DNA from: JBHHWH01 sp046756405
GTDB taxonomy: Bacteria > Actinomycetota > Acidimicrobiia > Spongiisociales > ZC4RG35
Assembly: GCA_046756405.1 (NCBI GenBank)
Contig: JBHHWH010000091.1
Location: 1-8,782, forward strand
Length of the DNA stretch: 8,782 nucleotides
Direction: 5' to 3'
Shown piece by piece: positions 1-7,519 of the stretch; position 1 is the stretch's first letter; each line of letters starts with the position of its first letter. The notes beneath the pieces are model-generated. The model did not search any database, had not been told where the DNA came from, and saw nothing but the letters and a program-made list of their open reading frames with translations. The position numbers and the translations under genes were made by a program.

Positions 1-2
1 GC

Positions 3-911
3 GTGACCGAGCAGTTTGACCTGCGCGTCGTTCCGGTGCTCGTACAGGTGGCGATCGAGCTCCCGCTCATCGCCATCAACGTGCAGCGGGCCGGCCCCTC
101 GACGGGCATGCCCACCAAGCCGGAGCAGGCCGATCTTCTCTTCTCCCTCTTTGGCCGTCACGGCGAGTCTCCCCTCCCGGTGCTGGCGGTACCGTCGCCG
201 GCCGAGGCCTTCGAGATGGCCCTGGAGGCGGCCAGGATCGCCATCAAATTCATGACCCCGGTAATCCTCCTAAGCGACAACTACGTCGCCAACGGATCGG
301 AGCCCTGGCATCTCCCCGACCTGAGTGAGATCCCGGAGATCGAGGTGAAGTTCGCCACCCGGCCCAACGGTCCTGAAGGCAGGTTCCTCCCCTACATGCG
401 TGATGTGGAGACCTTCGCCCGCCCCTGGGCAGTCCCGGGGACTCACGGCCTGGAACACCGGGTGGGAGGTCTGGAGAAGGAGTCAATTACCGGCAACATC
501 TCCTACGACCCCGACAACCACCAGCTCATGACCGACACCCGGGCATGGAAGGTGGCCAACATCGCCAACGACATCCCACCGGTAGAGGTCGAAGGCGACG
601 ACGACGCCGAACTGCTGGTCCTCGGTTGGGGCTCGACCTTCGGGTCGATCCGGGCCGCTGCCCGTCAGGCTCGGGCCCGGGGAGCCAAGGTGGCCACCGC
701 CCACCTCAACTACCTCAACCCCTTCCCGGCCAACCTTCAGGAGGTCCTCACCTCTTACGAGAAGATCCTCATCCCCGAACTCAATACCGGTCAGCTCCTC
801 AAGCTGATCCGGGCCGAGTTCCTCATCGACGCCACCGGACTGAACAAGGTCGCCGGCGAACCCTTCAAGGTTGCCGAGATCACCGAGAAGATCCTGGAGA
901 TGCTGAAGTGA
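3..911 (+). CDS. korA: 2-oxoglutarate:ferredoxin oxidoreductase subunit alpha (KorA), 5' partial
   Basis: Alpha subunit of a 2-oxoacid:ferredoxin oxidoreductase. With KorB it converts 2-oxoglutarate and CoA to succinyl-CoA and CO2 in the cytoplasm, reducing ferredoxin. The visible 302 residues carry the end of the pyrimidine-binding domain, with ELPLIAINVQRAGPSTGMPT at about residues 19-38, the segment TPVILLSDNYVANGSEPW at about 85-102 and HGLEHRVGGLEKES at about 148-161. A C-terminal domain II follows from about residue 202 (LLVLGWGSTFGSIRAAA, then LNYLNPFP and IPELNTGQL). Family members of this fused gamma-alpha type run to about 600 residues, so the gamma domain and half of alpha should lie before the window. 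The GTG at 3 is only the first in-frame codon, not a believable start. Residues 1-15 do not resemble the family. The stop overlaps the korB start by 4 bases. Substrate choice between 2-oxoglutarate and other 2-oxoacids cannot be fixed from this half. Confidence 0.9.
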   Translation: MTEQFDLRVVPVLVQVAIELPLIAINVQRAGPSTGMPTKPEQADLLFSLFGRHGESPLPVLAVPSPAEAFEMALEAARIAIKFMTPVILLSDNYVANGSEPWHLPDLSEIPEIEVKFATRPNGPEGRFLPYMRDVETFARPWAVPGTHGLEHRVGGLEKESITGNISYDPDNHQLMTDTRAWKVANIANDIPPVEVEGDDDAELLVLGWGSTFGSIRAAARQARARGAKVATAHLNYLNPFPANLQEVLTSYEKILIPELNTGQLLKLIRAEFLIDATGLNKVAGEPFKVAEITEKILEMLK

Positions 912-1939
912 CTTCCGTGTCCTACACCCGTGCCGACTTCCAGACCGACCAGGAGGTGCGCTGGTGCCCTGGCTGCGGGGACTACACCATCCTCGCCGCC
1001 GTCCAGCAGTTCCTCGCCTCTCTGGGACGACCCCGTGAGGAGTTCGTCTTCATCTCGGGGATCGGCTGCTCGTCACGCTTCCCCTACTACATGAAAACCT
1101 ACGGGATGCACTCGATCCACGGCCGGGCCCCGGCCATCGCCACCGGCGTGGCGCTGGCCAACCCGGATCTCTCGGTGTGGGTGATCACCGGGGATGGTGA
1201 CGCCCTATCCATCGGAGGAAACCACCTCATCCACGCCCTCCGGCGCAACGTCAACATCAAGATCCTGCTGTTCAACAACCAGATCTACGGGCTGACCAAG
1301 GGCCAGTACTCCCCAACCTCGGAGGTCGGGAAGACCACCAAGTCCTCACCGTGGGGGTCGATCGACTACCCCTTCAACCCGGTCTCCCTGGCCCTCGGCG
1401 CGGAGGCCAGCTTCGTGGCCCGGACCCTGGACATGGACCGCAAGCTCACCCAGGAGGTGCTCCAGGCCGCCTATGAGCACAAGGGTGCGGCCTTCATCGA
1501 GATCTACCAGAACTGCAACGTCTTCAACGACAAGGCCTTCATCCAGGTGACGGGAAAAGAGGAGCGCGTTCACAACCGAATCGACCTCGAACACGGCAAG
1601 CCCATCGTCTTCGACGAGGGGAGGAAAGCGGTGGTGATCCAAGGGGCCCACGCCGAGATCGTCGACTCGGCTTCGGTGGACCCCAAGGCCATCCTGGTAC
1701 ATGACGAGAAGCGAGCCAACCCGGCTATCGCCTTCGCCCTGAGCCGGCTCTCCCACGGCCCCTTCGGCCCCACACCTCTGGGCATCTTCCGCAACGTGGA
1801 GCGTCCCACCTACGAGTCGGAGCTGGAACATCAGATCGAAGAGGTGGCCGAGAGGCTCGGGCCGGGAGACCTGACCAAGTTGATTCGCTCCCACGGGACT
1901 TGGACCGTCGACGCCGACGGGAACACCAACGGCGGTTGA
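908..1939 (+). CDS. korB: 2-oxoglutarate:ferredoxin oxidoreductase subunit beta (KorB)
   Basis: Beta subunit that holds thiamine diphosphate and the [4Fe-4S] cluster of the KorAB enzyme. The 343 residues show WCPGCGDY at 19-26, GIGCSSRFPYYM at 51-62, HGRAPAIATG at 71-80, the TPP/Mg motif GDGDALSIGGNH at 95-106 and NNQIYGLTKGQYSPTSE at 123-139. Cysteines 20, 23, 54 and 203 (in YQNCNVFND) occur at the spacing of the four cluster ligands known from archaeal 2-oxoacid:ferredoxin oxidoreductases, so the cluster site looks intact. Start: GTG at 908 has GGAG at 896-899 with an 8-base spacer, and it overlaps the korA stop as GTGA, which suggests coupled translation. The frame is open upstream to 545, but that stretch is out-of-frame korA and has no family similarity. 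The length is typical. The C-terminus ends 3 bp from the convergent argH stop. Confidence 0.95.
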   Translation: MTSVSYTRADFQTDQEVRWCPGCGDYTILAAVQQFLASLGRPREEFVFISGIGCSSRFPYYMKTYGMHSIHGRAPAIATGVALANPDLSVWVITGDGDALSIGGNHLIHALRRNVNIKILLFNNQIYGLTKGQYSPTSEVGKTTKSSPWGSIDYPFNPVSLALGAEASFVARTLDMDRKLTQEVLQAAYEHKGAAFIEIYQNCNVFNDKAFIQVTGKEERVHNRIDLEHGKPIVFDEGRKAVVIQGAHAEIVDSASVDPKAILVHDEKRANPAIAFALSRLSHGPFGPTPLGIFRNVERPTYESELEHQIEEVAERLGPGDLTKLIRSHGTWTVDADGNTNGG

Positions 1940-1942
1940 GGC

Positions 1943-3294
1943 CTAGCCGGCCACCCGTCTGCGGATCTCGGCCACTTGAGCGTGGACAGACGCTGGACCG
2001 CCTGATCCGGGCGTGACCCGCGCCCTGACCGATGTCGCCAGATCGAGCCGAGCCAGGTCCTCCTCTTCGAACTCTTCGGCTACGGCGTTCAGGTCCTCGA
2101 CGGTGGCCCCGTCCAGGGTACGGCCCTCGGCCTCCAACCGTGCCACCAGCTCCCCTACCTTGCGGTGGGCCTCACGGAAGGGAACCCCACGAGCTACCAG
2201 TATCTCGGCGAGGTCCAGAGCGACGGTCTCGGCGGCGGGTGGCGGCGGGTGGAAGCTCACACCCCTCAGCATCTCGCCGAGGGCTTCCACCGAGGCGGCC
2301 AGGGTGTCGTCGGCGCGGAAAACCACCCCCTTGTCCTCCTGGAGGTCCCGGTTGTAGGCCAGGGGCAAGGCCTTCTGGAGCACAAGGATGGCGGTCAGAT
2401 CGCCTATCACCCCGGCGGAGCGTCCCCGCACCAGCTCGGCGACATCCGGGTTTCGCTTCTGGGGAAGAGCTGAGGATCCGGTGCTCACCTCATCGCCCAT
2501 CGTCACCCACCCGAACTCGCGGGTGGACCACAGAATGAGCTCCTCCGCGAGCCGAGACAGATTCACCATCGCCTGGGCGCAGCAGAAGACGTACTCGGCT
2601 ACGAAGTCCCGGGACGCCACCGCGTCTAGCGAGTTGGGCATCACCCCGTCGAGGCCCAAAGCGGCGGCCACGGCCTCAGGGTCGAGAGGCAGGGACGAGC
2701 CCGCCGACGCCCCGGCTCCGAGCGGTGAGACGGACAACCGGACCACAGTGGAGGAGAAGCGCTCCGCGTCTCGAAGGGCCGCCCAGGCGTGAGCCAAGAA
2801 GTGGTGGCCCAGAGTTGTGGGCTGGGCCTGCTGGAGATGGGTGTAGGAAGGGACGACGGTCTCCGCCTCCGCTTCGGCGAGGTCAGCGAGGAGGAGAACG
2901 AAGCGGCGCAGCCGGCTGGCCTGACCCTCCCCCGACCGCCGGAGATAGAGACGGAGGTCGAGGGCCACCTGGTCGTTACGGGATCTTCCGGTGTGAAGCC
3001 TGCCTGCCACCTCCCCAATCAGCTCGCGTAGACGCCTCTCCACAGCGGTGTGAACGTCCTCATCGGAGCCGACGAACTCGAAGTTCCCCGCCCGTGCCTC
3101 CTCCAGGATGGTCTCGAGACCCTCCACGATCCGATCGGCGTCATCAGCGTCGATGACACCTGACTCGCCGAGCACCGTCGCATGGGCGATGGAGCCTTCG
3201 ACGTCCACCTCGAGCAGCCTTCGGTCTGCGGGGTCGGCAGTGAACTCCCAGAGGGACGGCGCGAGGGAGCCGTCGAAGCGCCCTCCCCAGAGGG

Positions 3295-3298
<4 letters not shown>
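1943..3298 (-). CDS. argH: Argininosuccinate lyase
   Basis: Splits argininosuccinate into arginine and fumarate, the last step of arginine synthesis. It is a cytoplasmic homotetramer of the fumarase/aspartase superfamily. The 451-residue protein starts VTLWGGRFDG, as is typical, and has DVEGSIAHATVL at 32-43, GRSRNDQVA at 104-112, PSYTHLQQAQP at 150-160 with the conserved His154, NSLDAVASRDF at 222-232, and the superfamily signature GSSALPQKRNPD at 274-285 with the catalytic serine region. Length is close to the usual 460. The start is GTG at 3298, which overlaps the argG TGA at 3297-3295 as GTGA. The frame stays open upstream to 3547, but that is a shadow of argG without family similarity. 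A small oddity is AVASRDF where most members have AVSDRDF. The gene is read with argG and is likely translationally coupled to it. Confidence 0.96.
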
Positions 3299-4485
<1,187 letters not shown>

Positions 4486-4491
4486 GTTCAA

Positions 4492-4495
4492 CTCC
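4492..4495 (-). promoter_or_regulatory. Ribosome binding site deciding the argG start
   Basis: GGAG on the minus strand lies 6 bases before GTG 4485. The alternative TTG start (4497-4495) overlaps this motif, so the motif favours the shorter product. This is seen directly in the sequence. Use of the GTG is inferred. Confidence 0.6.
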
Positions 4496-4508
4496 AAAGT
4501 CTCAGAGA

Positions 4509-4525
4509 AGGCGGAAGCCCCGCCT
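4509..4525 (-). other. Small hairpin in the argG leader
   Basis: AGGCGG and CCGCCT, six perfect pairs around a 5-base loop, lie 24-40 bases upstream of the argG GTG. If transcription starts further up, this folds in the 5' leader of the argGH mRNA. There is no T-run behind it on the minus strand, so it is not a standard terminator. A regulatory role is speculation. Confidence 0.25.
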
Positions 4526-4603
4526 GTTGCCCCAACACTGCCCGATCAGATCGCGGTTTACAAACGGCTGAGCGCGGTTTTTCGGCCCGCAAGGCATCCG
4601 ACC

Positions 4604-5305
4604 ATGCCTCCCCCACGCGTGCCCCCACCCATCGCCGTCGCTGTTCTCCTTGTCGCAATCGGGATAAGAGCGGGCAGCGGGATGCTGGCGGTGCGGAGGG
4701 CACGACGTGCGGCCGTTCTCGAGCGTTGGGTGGGTGCCCACCATCGGAGCGAAAGCCATGACCTGGTGGTCGTCGCAACAGCCACGCCGATAGCGATGAG
4801 CTCTTCTGTTCCCCGGGCGCAGATCATCCTCTCCACCGGCCTGGTGGAGTCCCTGCGGCAGGACGAAGTGGAGATGGTGGTACGGCACGAGCTGAGCCTT
4901 ATCAAGGGCCGCCACCACCGATACCTGGAGCTGGCCACCGTCATCGACAACACCCTCGGCTTGCTCCCCCTCGTACGATCTTCGACCCAGGTCCTGCGGC
5001 TGGGGTTGGAACGCTGGGCCGACGAAGAAGCGACTGGACCGGATCCGGCTGCGCGGCGGGCGTTGCGTTCGGCTCTTCTTCGCACCACCGGCCTCCAGGT
5101 AATGCCGGGATATTCCAGCCTCGGAACCCCCGAGATGCTCACCCGGAGAGCTACGGCCCTGACCGAGCAGCCGGTTACCAACAGGATCCGCTGGTGGCAT
5201 CCCGCGGTCGCCTCGGCGGCCGTGGTCACGGCGACCACCGCGGGAGCCTCGTCGCTCGCAGTGCTCTCAGTCTCGTTGACTTCGGCTGGCCTCTGCTACC
5301 TGTAG
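4604..5305 (+). CDS. M56/BlaR1-like membrane peptidase homologue, short and with a zinc ligand missing
   Basis: A 233-residue protein with the layout of actinobacterial M56 peptidases: a hydrophobic segment at about 10-27, a basic stretch (RRARRAA), then VPRAQIILSTGLVESL at about 69-84, the metal site, and a C-terminal membrane segment at about 203-228. M56 members are integral membrane zinc peptidases, often paired with BlaI-type repressors; none is in view. At residues 95-99 the motif reads HELSL, where HExxH is expected, so the second histidine is Leu99 (codon CTT, 4898-4900). The following GRHHRYLELA and the presumed third ligand in ERWADEEA (Glu136, Asp140) remain. Members commonly have about 300 residues and several N-terminal membrane helices; here only one is left. 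The frame is open back to 4469, but I see no start codon there. ATG 4604 has only a weak AAGG upstream; GTG 4619 is possible. It may be a pseudogene or a non-catalytic protein. Confidence 0.65.
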   Translation: MPPPRVPPPIAVAVLLVAIGIRAGSGMLAVRRARRAAVLERWVGAHHRSESHDLVVVATATPIAMSSSVPRAQIILSTGLVESLRQDEVEMVVRHELSLIKGRHHRYLELATVIDNTLGLLPLVRSSTQVLRLGLERWADEEATGPDPAARRALRSALLRTTGLQVMPGYSSLGTPEMLTRRATALTEQPVTNRIRWWHPAVASAAVVTATTAGASSLAVLSVSLTSAGLCYL

Positions 5306-5344
5306 CTCTCGAACGCCCTAGATCCGCTGCTGGGGCCCTAGGTG

Positions 5345-5374
5345 TTGCGGTACCTGATCCGACATCCCTAATCT
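5345..5374 (+). promoter_or_regulatory. Possible promoter of the ABC importer operon
   Basis: TTGCGG at 5345-5350 and TAATCT at 5369-5374 are separated by 18 bases, about 70 bases before the binding-protein start. Each hexamer matches the sigma-70 consensus at only about three of six positions, so this is a weak call made mainly from position. The 8-base repeat CTGATCCG occurs at 5354-5361 and again at 5373-5380, within the spacer and at the end of the presumed -10 box. Confidence 0.25.
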
Positions 5375-5386
5375 GATCCGGCGTGT

Positions 5387-5409
5387 GGAGCGCGCTCCCA
5401 GTGCGCTGG
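5387..5409 (+). promoter_or_regulatory. Adjacent palindromes in the leader of the binding-protein gene (possible operator)
   Basis: GGAGCGCGCTCC at 5387-5398 is a perfect 12-base palindrome. It is followed by CCAGTGCGCTGG at 5398-5409, which is palindromic except for one pair. The shared core AGYGCGCT begins at 5389 and 5400, exactly 11 bases apart, or about one helical turn. They sit between the possible promoter and the ribosome site of the lipoprotein gene. That suits a dimeric repressor bound on one face of the DNA, or an RNA hairpin in the leader. The function is inferred; the repeats are seen. Confidence 0.35.
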
Positions 5410-5432
5410 CTACACGGCAAGGGAGGAAGAGA

Positions 5433-5437
5433 AAGGA
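5433..5437 (+). promoter_or_regulatory. Ribosome binding site of the substrate-binding protein
   Basis: AAGGA lies 4 bases before ATG 5442 and 7 bases before the next codon, GTG 5445. A stronger GGAGG at 5422-5426 is 15 bases away from the ATG, which is rather far. The purine-rich run supports a start here rather than at GTG 5385, which would put charged residues before the signal peptide and place the leader palindromes inside the coding region. Confidence 0.55.
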
Positions 5438-5441
5438 ACAT

Positions 5442-7355
5442 ATGGTGAAAAGGACCAACTCCCGATGGCGGTGGTGGGCGATCCTCGCGGTATTCGCGAT
5501 GGTGGTCGCCGCCTGCCAGACGGGGGGCGAGGAGCCGACCGCGACGACCGAGGCCCCAGCGCCTACGCCGACGACCGAGGCTCCTACGACCCCAACTCCG
5601 ACGGAGCCATCCGCTCCCGAAGGGTTCACTTACAACACTGGAATCATCAGTGACCCGACCACGGACAACGTGTGGGCGTACCTGGACACCGAGTCCGACG
5701 TATACAACAGCTACGTCCTGGCGAGCCAGGGCGTTTCTTTGTACACGCTGGCCCTGCCCACGTACACCCACGCTCCGGTGGCAGCTGCTCCGGTGGACGC
5801 ACCCAAGGGTGAGGCCGCCGGTGACAACTGGGTCTTCACCTTCAACACGGTGAAGGATCTGGGCCTGGGAGGTAACTTCCTTGACATCTGGCCCATCGCC
5901 AGTGAGGACGACCCAGCCACCGAGGAGAACGAGTTCTCCCTCGGTCTGGTCAGTGTCGAAGCCCCGGACGACATGACCGTCGTCTTCACGTGGAACGACC
6001 AGCCCGGTCTGGCGACCTGGCAGTTCGGTACCGCCTTCGCACCGGCCTTCCCGGAGCACTACTGGAAGGACATCGTCGCCGACGCCGCTGAGGCGGGGGA
6101 CCTCTACGCCGTACCAGGCCTTAGTTCTCCGACTTTCGGTTCGGACGTAACCGTCGAGCGTGAGCCCGGCGCCTTCGTTCGTAACGTGGTCAACGAGAAC
6201 TACTCCTACAAGGGAGCGCACTACAAGGTCTACGCCAACGGTGCCATCGAGTTCTCCCACCCCACCCTCGGAAGCGAGACCTGGGGCGGTGACCCGTCCG
6301 GCGAAGTGCTCGTCGAATATGACGAGGGCCCGTTCATCTCGGACATGATCTTCAACGTCTACGGGAGCCAGGACGCCGCGGCTCTGGCGCTGATCAACGG
6401 TGACATCGACTACTGGCTCAACCCGCTGTCGCTGTCCCGTGGTCTGCAGAGCCAGTTCCTCGCTGCCGAGGACCTCGAGGTCGTGGCCAACGCTGGAACG
6501 GGCATGTTCTACATGGCCTTCAACACCCGTCGATTCCCTGGAAACAGCTTGGCTTTCCGTCAGGCCGCTGACTGCATGATCGACAAGGAGTTCGTGGCCG
6601 AGAACGTGCTGGCCGGAGCTGTCATCCCCATGGACAGCACTGTCGCCCCGGGTAACGCCTTCTGGCACAACCCGGACGTCAAGGCCACCTGCAAGGGCAT
6701 GACGCAGGAAGAGCGGCTCAACCGGGCTGTCGAGATCCTGGAGGCCGACGGCTGGACATGGGACCAGAAGCCCGAGTTCCTCGGTGGGCGTGACGACGTC
6801 CAGGAAGGCGTCGGTCTGACCGGTCCCGACGGCACCAAGGTGCCCGAGATCGACCTGATCGCCCCTGGACCCGGTTACGACCCGATGCGGGCCACCTACT
6901 CGCTGTGGATTCAGAACTTCCTCAACGACCTGGGCATCCCGGTAAAGGCCAAGCCCACCGGTTTCACGACCATCGTGGACCAGGTGTTCGGCCCAACCGA
7001 CTGGGACATGTACATCCTGGGTTGGGGTCTGGGTACCTTCCCGGACTACATGGGTGCGTTCTTCCACTCAGCGGGCGACTCGGCCAAGGGTGGCTTCAAC
7101 ACCCCGGGTTACTCCAACCCCGAGTTCGATGAGCTGTCCGACGCGTTTGACGCGGCGACCGACATCGAAGAGGCGCGGCAGCTGCACTTCAAGATGCAGG
7201 AGATCATCGCTAGGGACGTTCCCTACGTGGTGCTGTTCACCAACGTGCAGTTCGACGTGTTCAGGAACACTCTCGAGTTCCCGTTCACTGAGTTCCTGCA
7301 GGGCATCACCGACGGTGGCGCCGGCCTCCGTAGCCTGGTGAGGAAAGCTCAGTAA
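5442..7355 (+). CDS. ABC transporter substrate-binding lipoprotein, family 5 (Opp/Dpp/Nik type)
   Basis: Extracytoplasmic binding protein of an importer for peptides or similar solutes, with ligand not predictable. The 637-residue protein starts MVKRTNSRWRWWAILAVF and has a lipobox VVAAC with Cys25 as the expected lipidation site. A disordered Thr/Pro/Glu/Ala linker follows at about 30-60, then a large family-5 fold. Supporting segments are the substitution-site stretch DAAALALINGDIDYW, NTRRFPGNSLAFRQAADCMIDKEFV (the FRQA region usual in this family), AVEILEADGWTW, and the C-terminal half with LWIQNFLNDLGIPVKAK and WDMYILGWGLGTFPDY. It is somewhat long for the family, largely because of the linker. 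The start was chosen from the signal peptide and ribosome site; the frame is open further up, to 5385. A hairpin terminator follows, and the next gene is a permease of the matching type, so this is the first gene of an importer operon. Confidence 0.92.
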   Translation: MVKRTNSRWRWWAILAVFAMVVAACQTGGEEPTATTEAPAPTPTTEAPTTPTPTEPSAPEGFTYNTGIISDPTTDNVWAYLDTESDVYNSYVLASQGVSLYTLALPTYTHAPVAAAPVDAPKGEAAGDNWVFTFNTVKDLGLGGNFLDIWPIASEDDPATEENEFSLGLVSVEAPDDMTVVFTWNDQPGLATWQFGTAFAPAFPEHYWKDIVADAAEAGDLYAVPGLSSPTFGSDVTVEREPGAFVRNVVNENYSYKGAHYKVYANGAIEFSHPTLGSETWGGDPSGEVLVEYDEGPFISDMIFNVYGSQDAAALALINGDIDYWLNPLSLSRGLQSQFLAAEDLEVVANAGTGMFYMAFNTRRFPGNSLAFRQAADCMIDKEFVAENVLAGAVIPMDSTVAPGNAFWHNPDVKATCKGMTQEERLNRAVEILEADGWTWDQKPEFLGGRDDVQEGVGLTGPDGTKVPEIDLIAPGPGYDPMRATYSLWIQNFLNDLGIPVKAKPTGFTTIVDQVFGPTDWDMYILGWGLGTFPDYMGAFFHSAGDSAKGGFNTPGYSNPEFDELSDAFDAATDIEEARQLHFKMQEIIARDVPYVVLFTNVQFDVFRNTLEFPFTEFLQGITDGGAGLRSLVRKAQ

Positions 7356-7377
7356 CTGCAACCGACATCTAGTAGCA

Positions 7378-7413
7378 GAGGAGGGAGCCTTAGGGCTCCC
7401 TCCTCCCTTTATT
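7378..7413 (+). terminator. Intrinsic terminator or attenuator between binding protein and permease
   Basis: A perfect 12-base stem, GAGGAGGGAGCC (7378-7389) with GGCTCCCTCCTC (7394-7405), closes a TTAG loop and is followed by CCTTTATT. It begins 22 bases after the lipoprotein stop. The tail is short on T, so termination is probably partial. In importer operons such a site typically lets the binding protein be made in excess over the membrane parts. It may also protect the upstream mRNA end. Confidence 0.8.
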
Positions 7414-7519
7414 GGTCGCATCGGCTACCTCTCCCGAGGGGTGGGAATAGGAATCGGGCCTGTGTTAACGTCACCCCGCCCCGCTCAAAGCCGTTCGTCT
7501 ACCGAGGGAACAGACCTAC

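Noticed and set aside
545..907. Upstream extension of the korB frame
   Set aside because: It lies wholly inside korA in another frame, reads as Arg/Gly/Pro-rich noise, and the family's usual start fits GTG 908 with a ribosome site.
1346..1894. Minus-strand open frame opposite korB
   Set aside because: It is a shadow of a strongly conserved gene, with no family similarity.
1929..1955. GGCC-rich inverted repeat at the korB/argH junction as a two-way terminator
   Set aside because: The arms are only four bases long or contain mismatches, and no T-run follows on either strand.
4502..5238. Overlapping minus-strand open frames opposite the M56-like gene
   Set aside because: They have no domain, low-complexity Arg-rich translation and no ribosome site, while the plus-strand frame has a recognisable family layout.
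5385..5441. Longer start (GTG 5385) for the binding protein
   Set aside because: It would add 19 residues rich in Arg and Lys before the signal peptide and would contain the leader palindrome. ATG 5442 has a purine-rich ribosome site and gives a normal lipoprotein signal.
5226..7067. A 613-codon open frame on the minus strand, opposite the binding-protein gene
   Set aside because: It mirrors the well-supported lipoprotein frame. Its translation is rich in Val, Gly, Asp and Arg with no recognisable domain, as expected for the antisense of a GC-rich gene.
7412..7469. Possible promoter (TTGGTC, GTTAAC) before the permease
   Set aside because: No pair of hexamers has an acceptable spacer. The match is too poor to list.
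7438..7477. GGGGTG and CACCCC arms before the permease
   Set aside because: Six-base G/C arms around a loop of about 28 bases are likely by chance in this composition, and no T-run or promoter goes with them.
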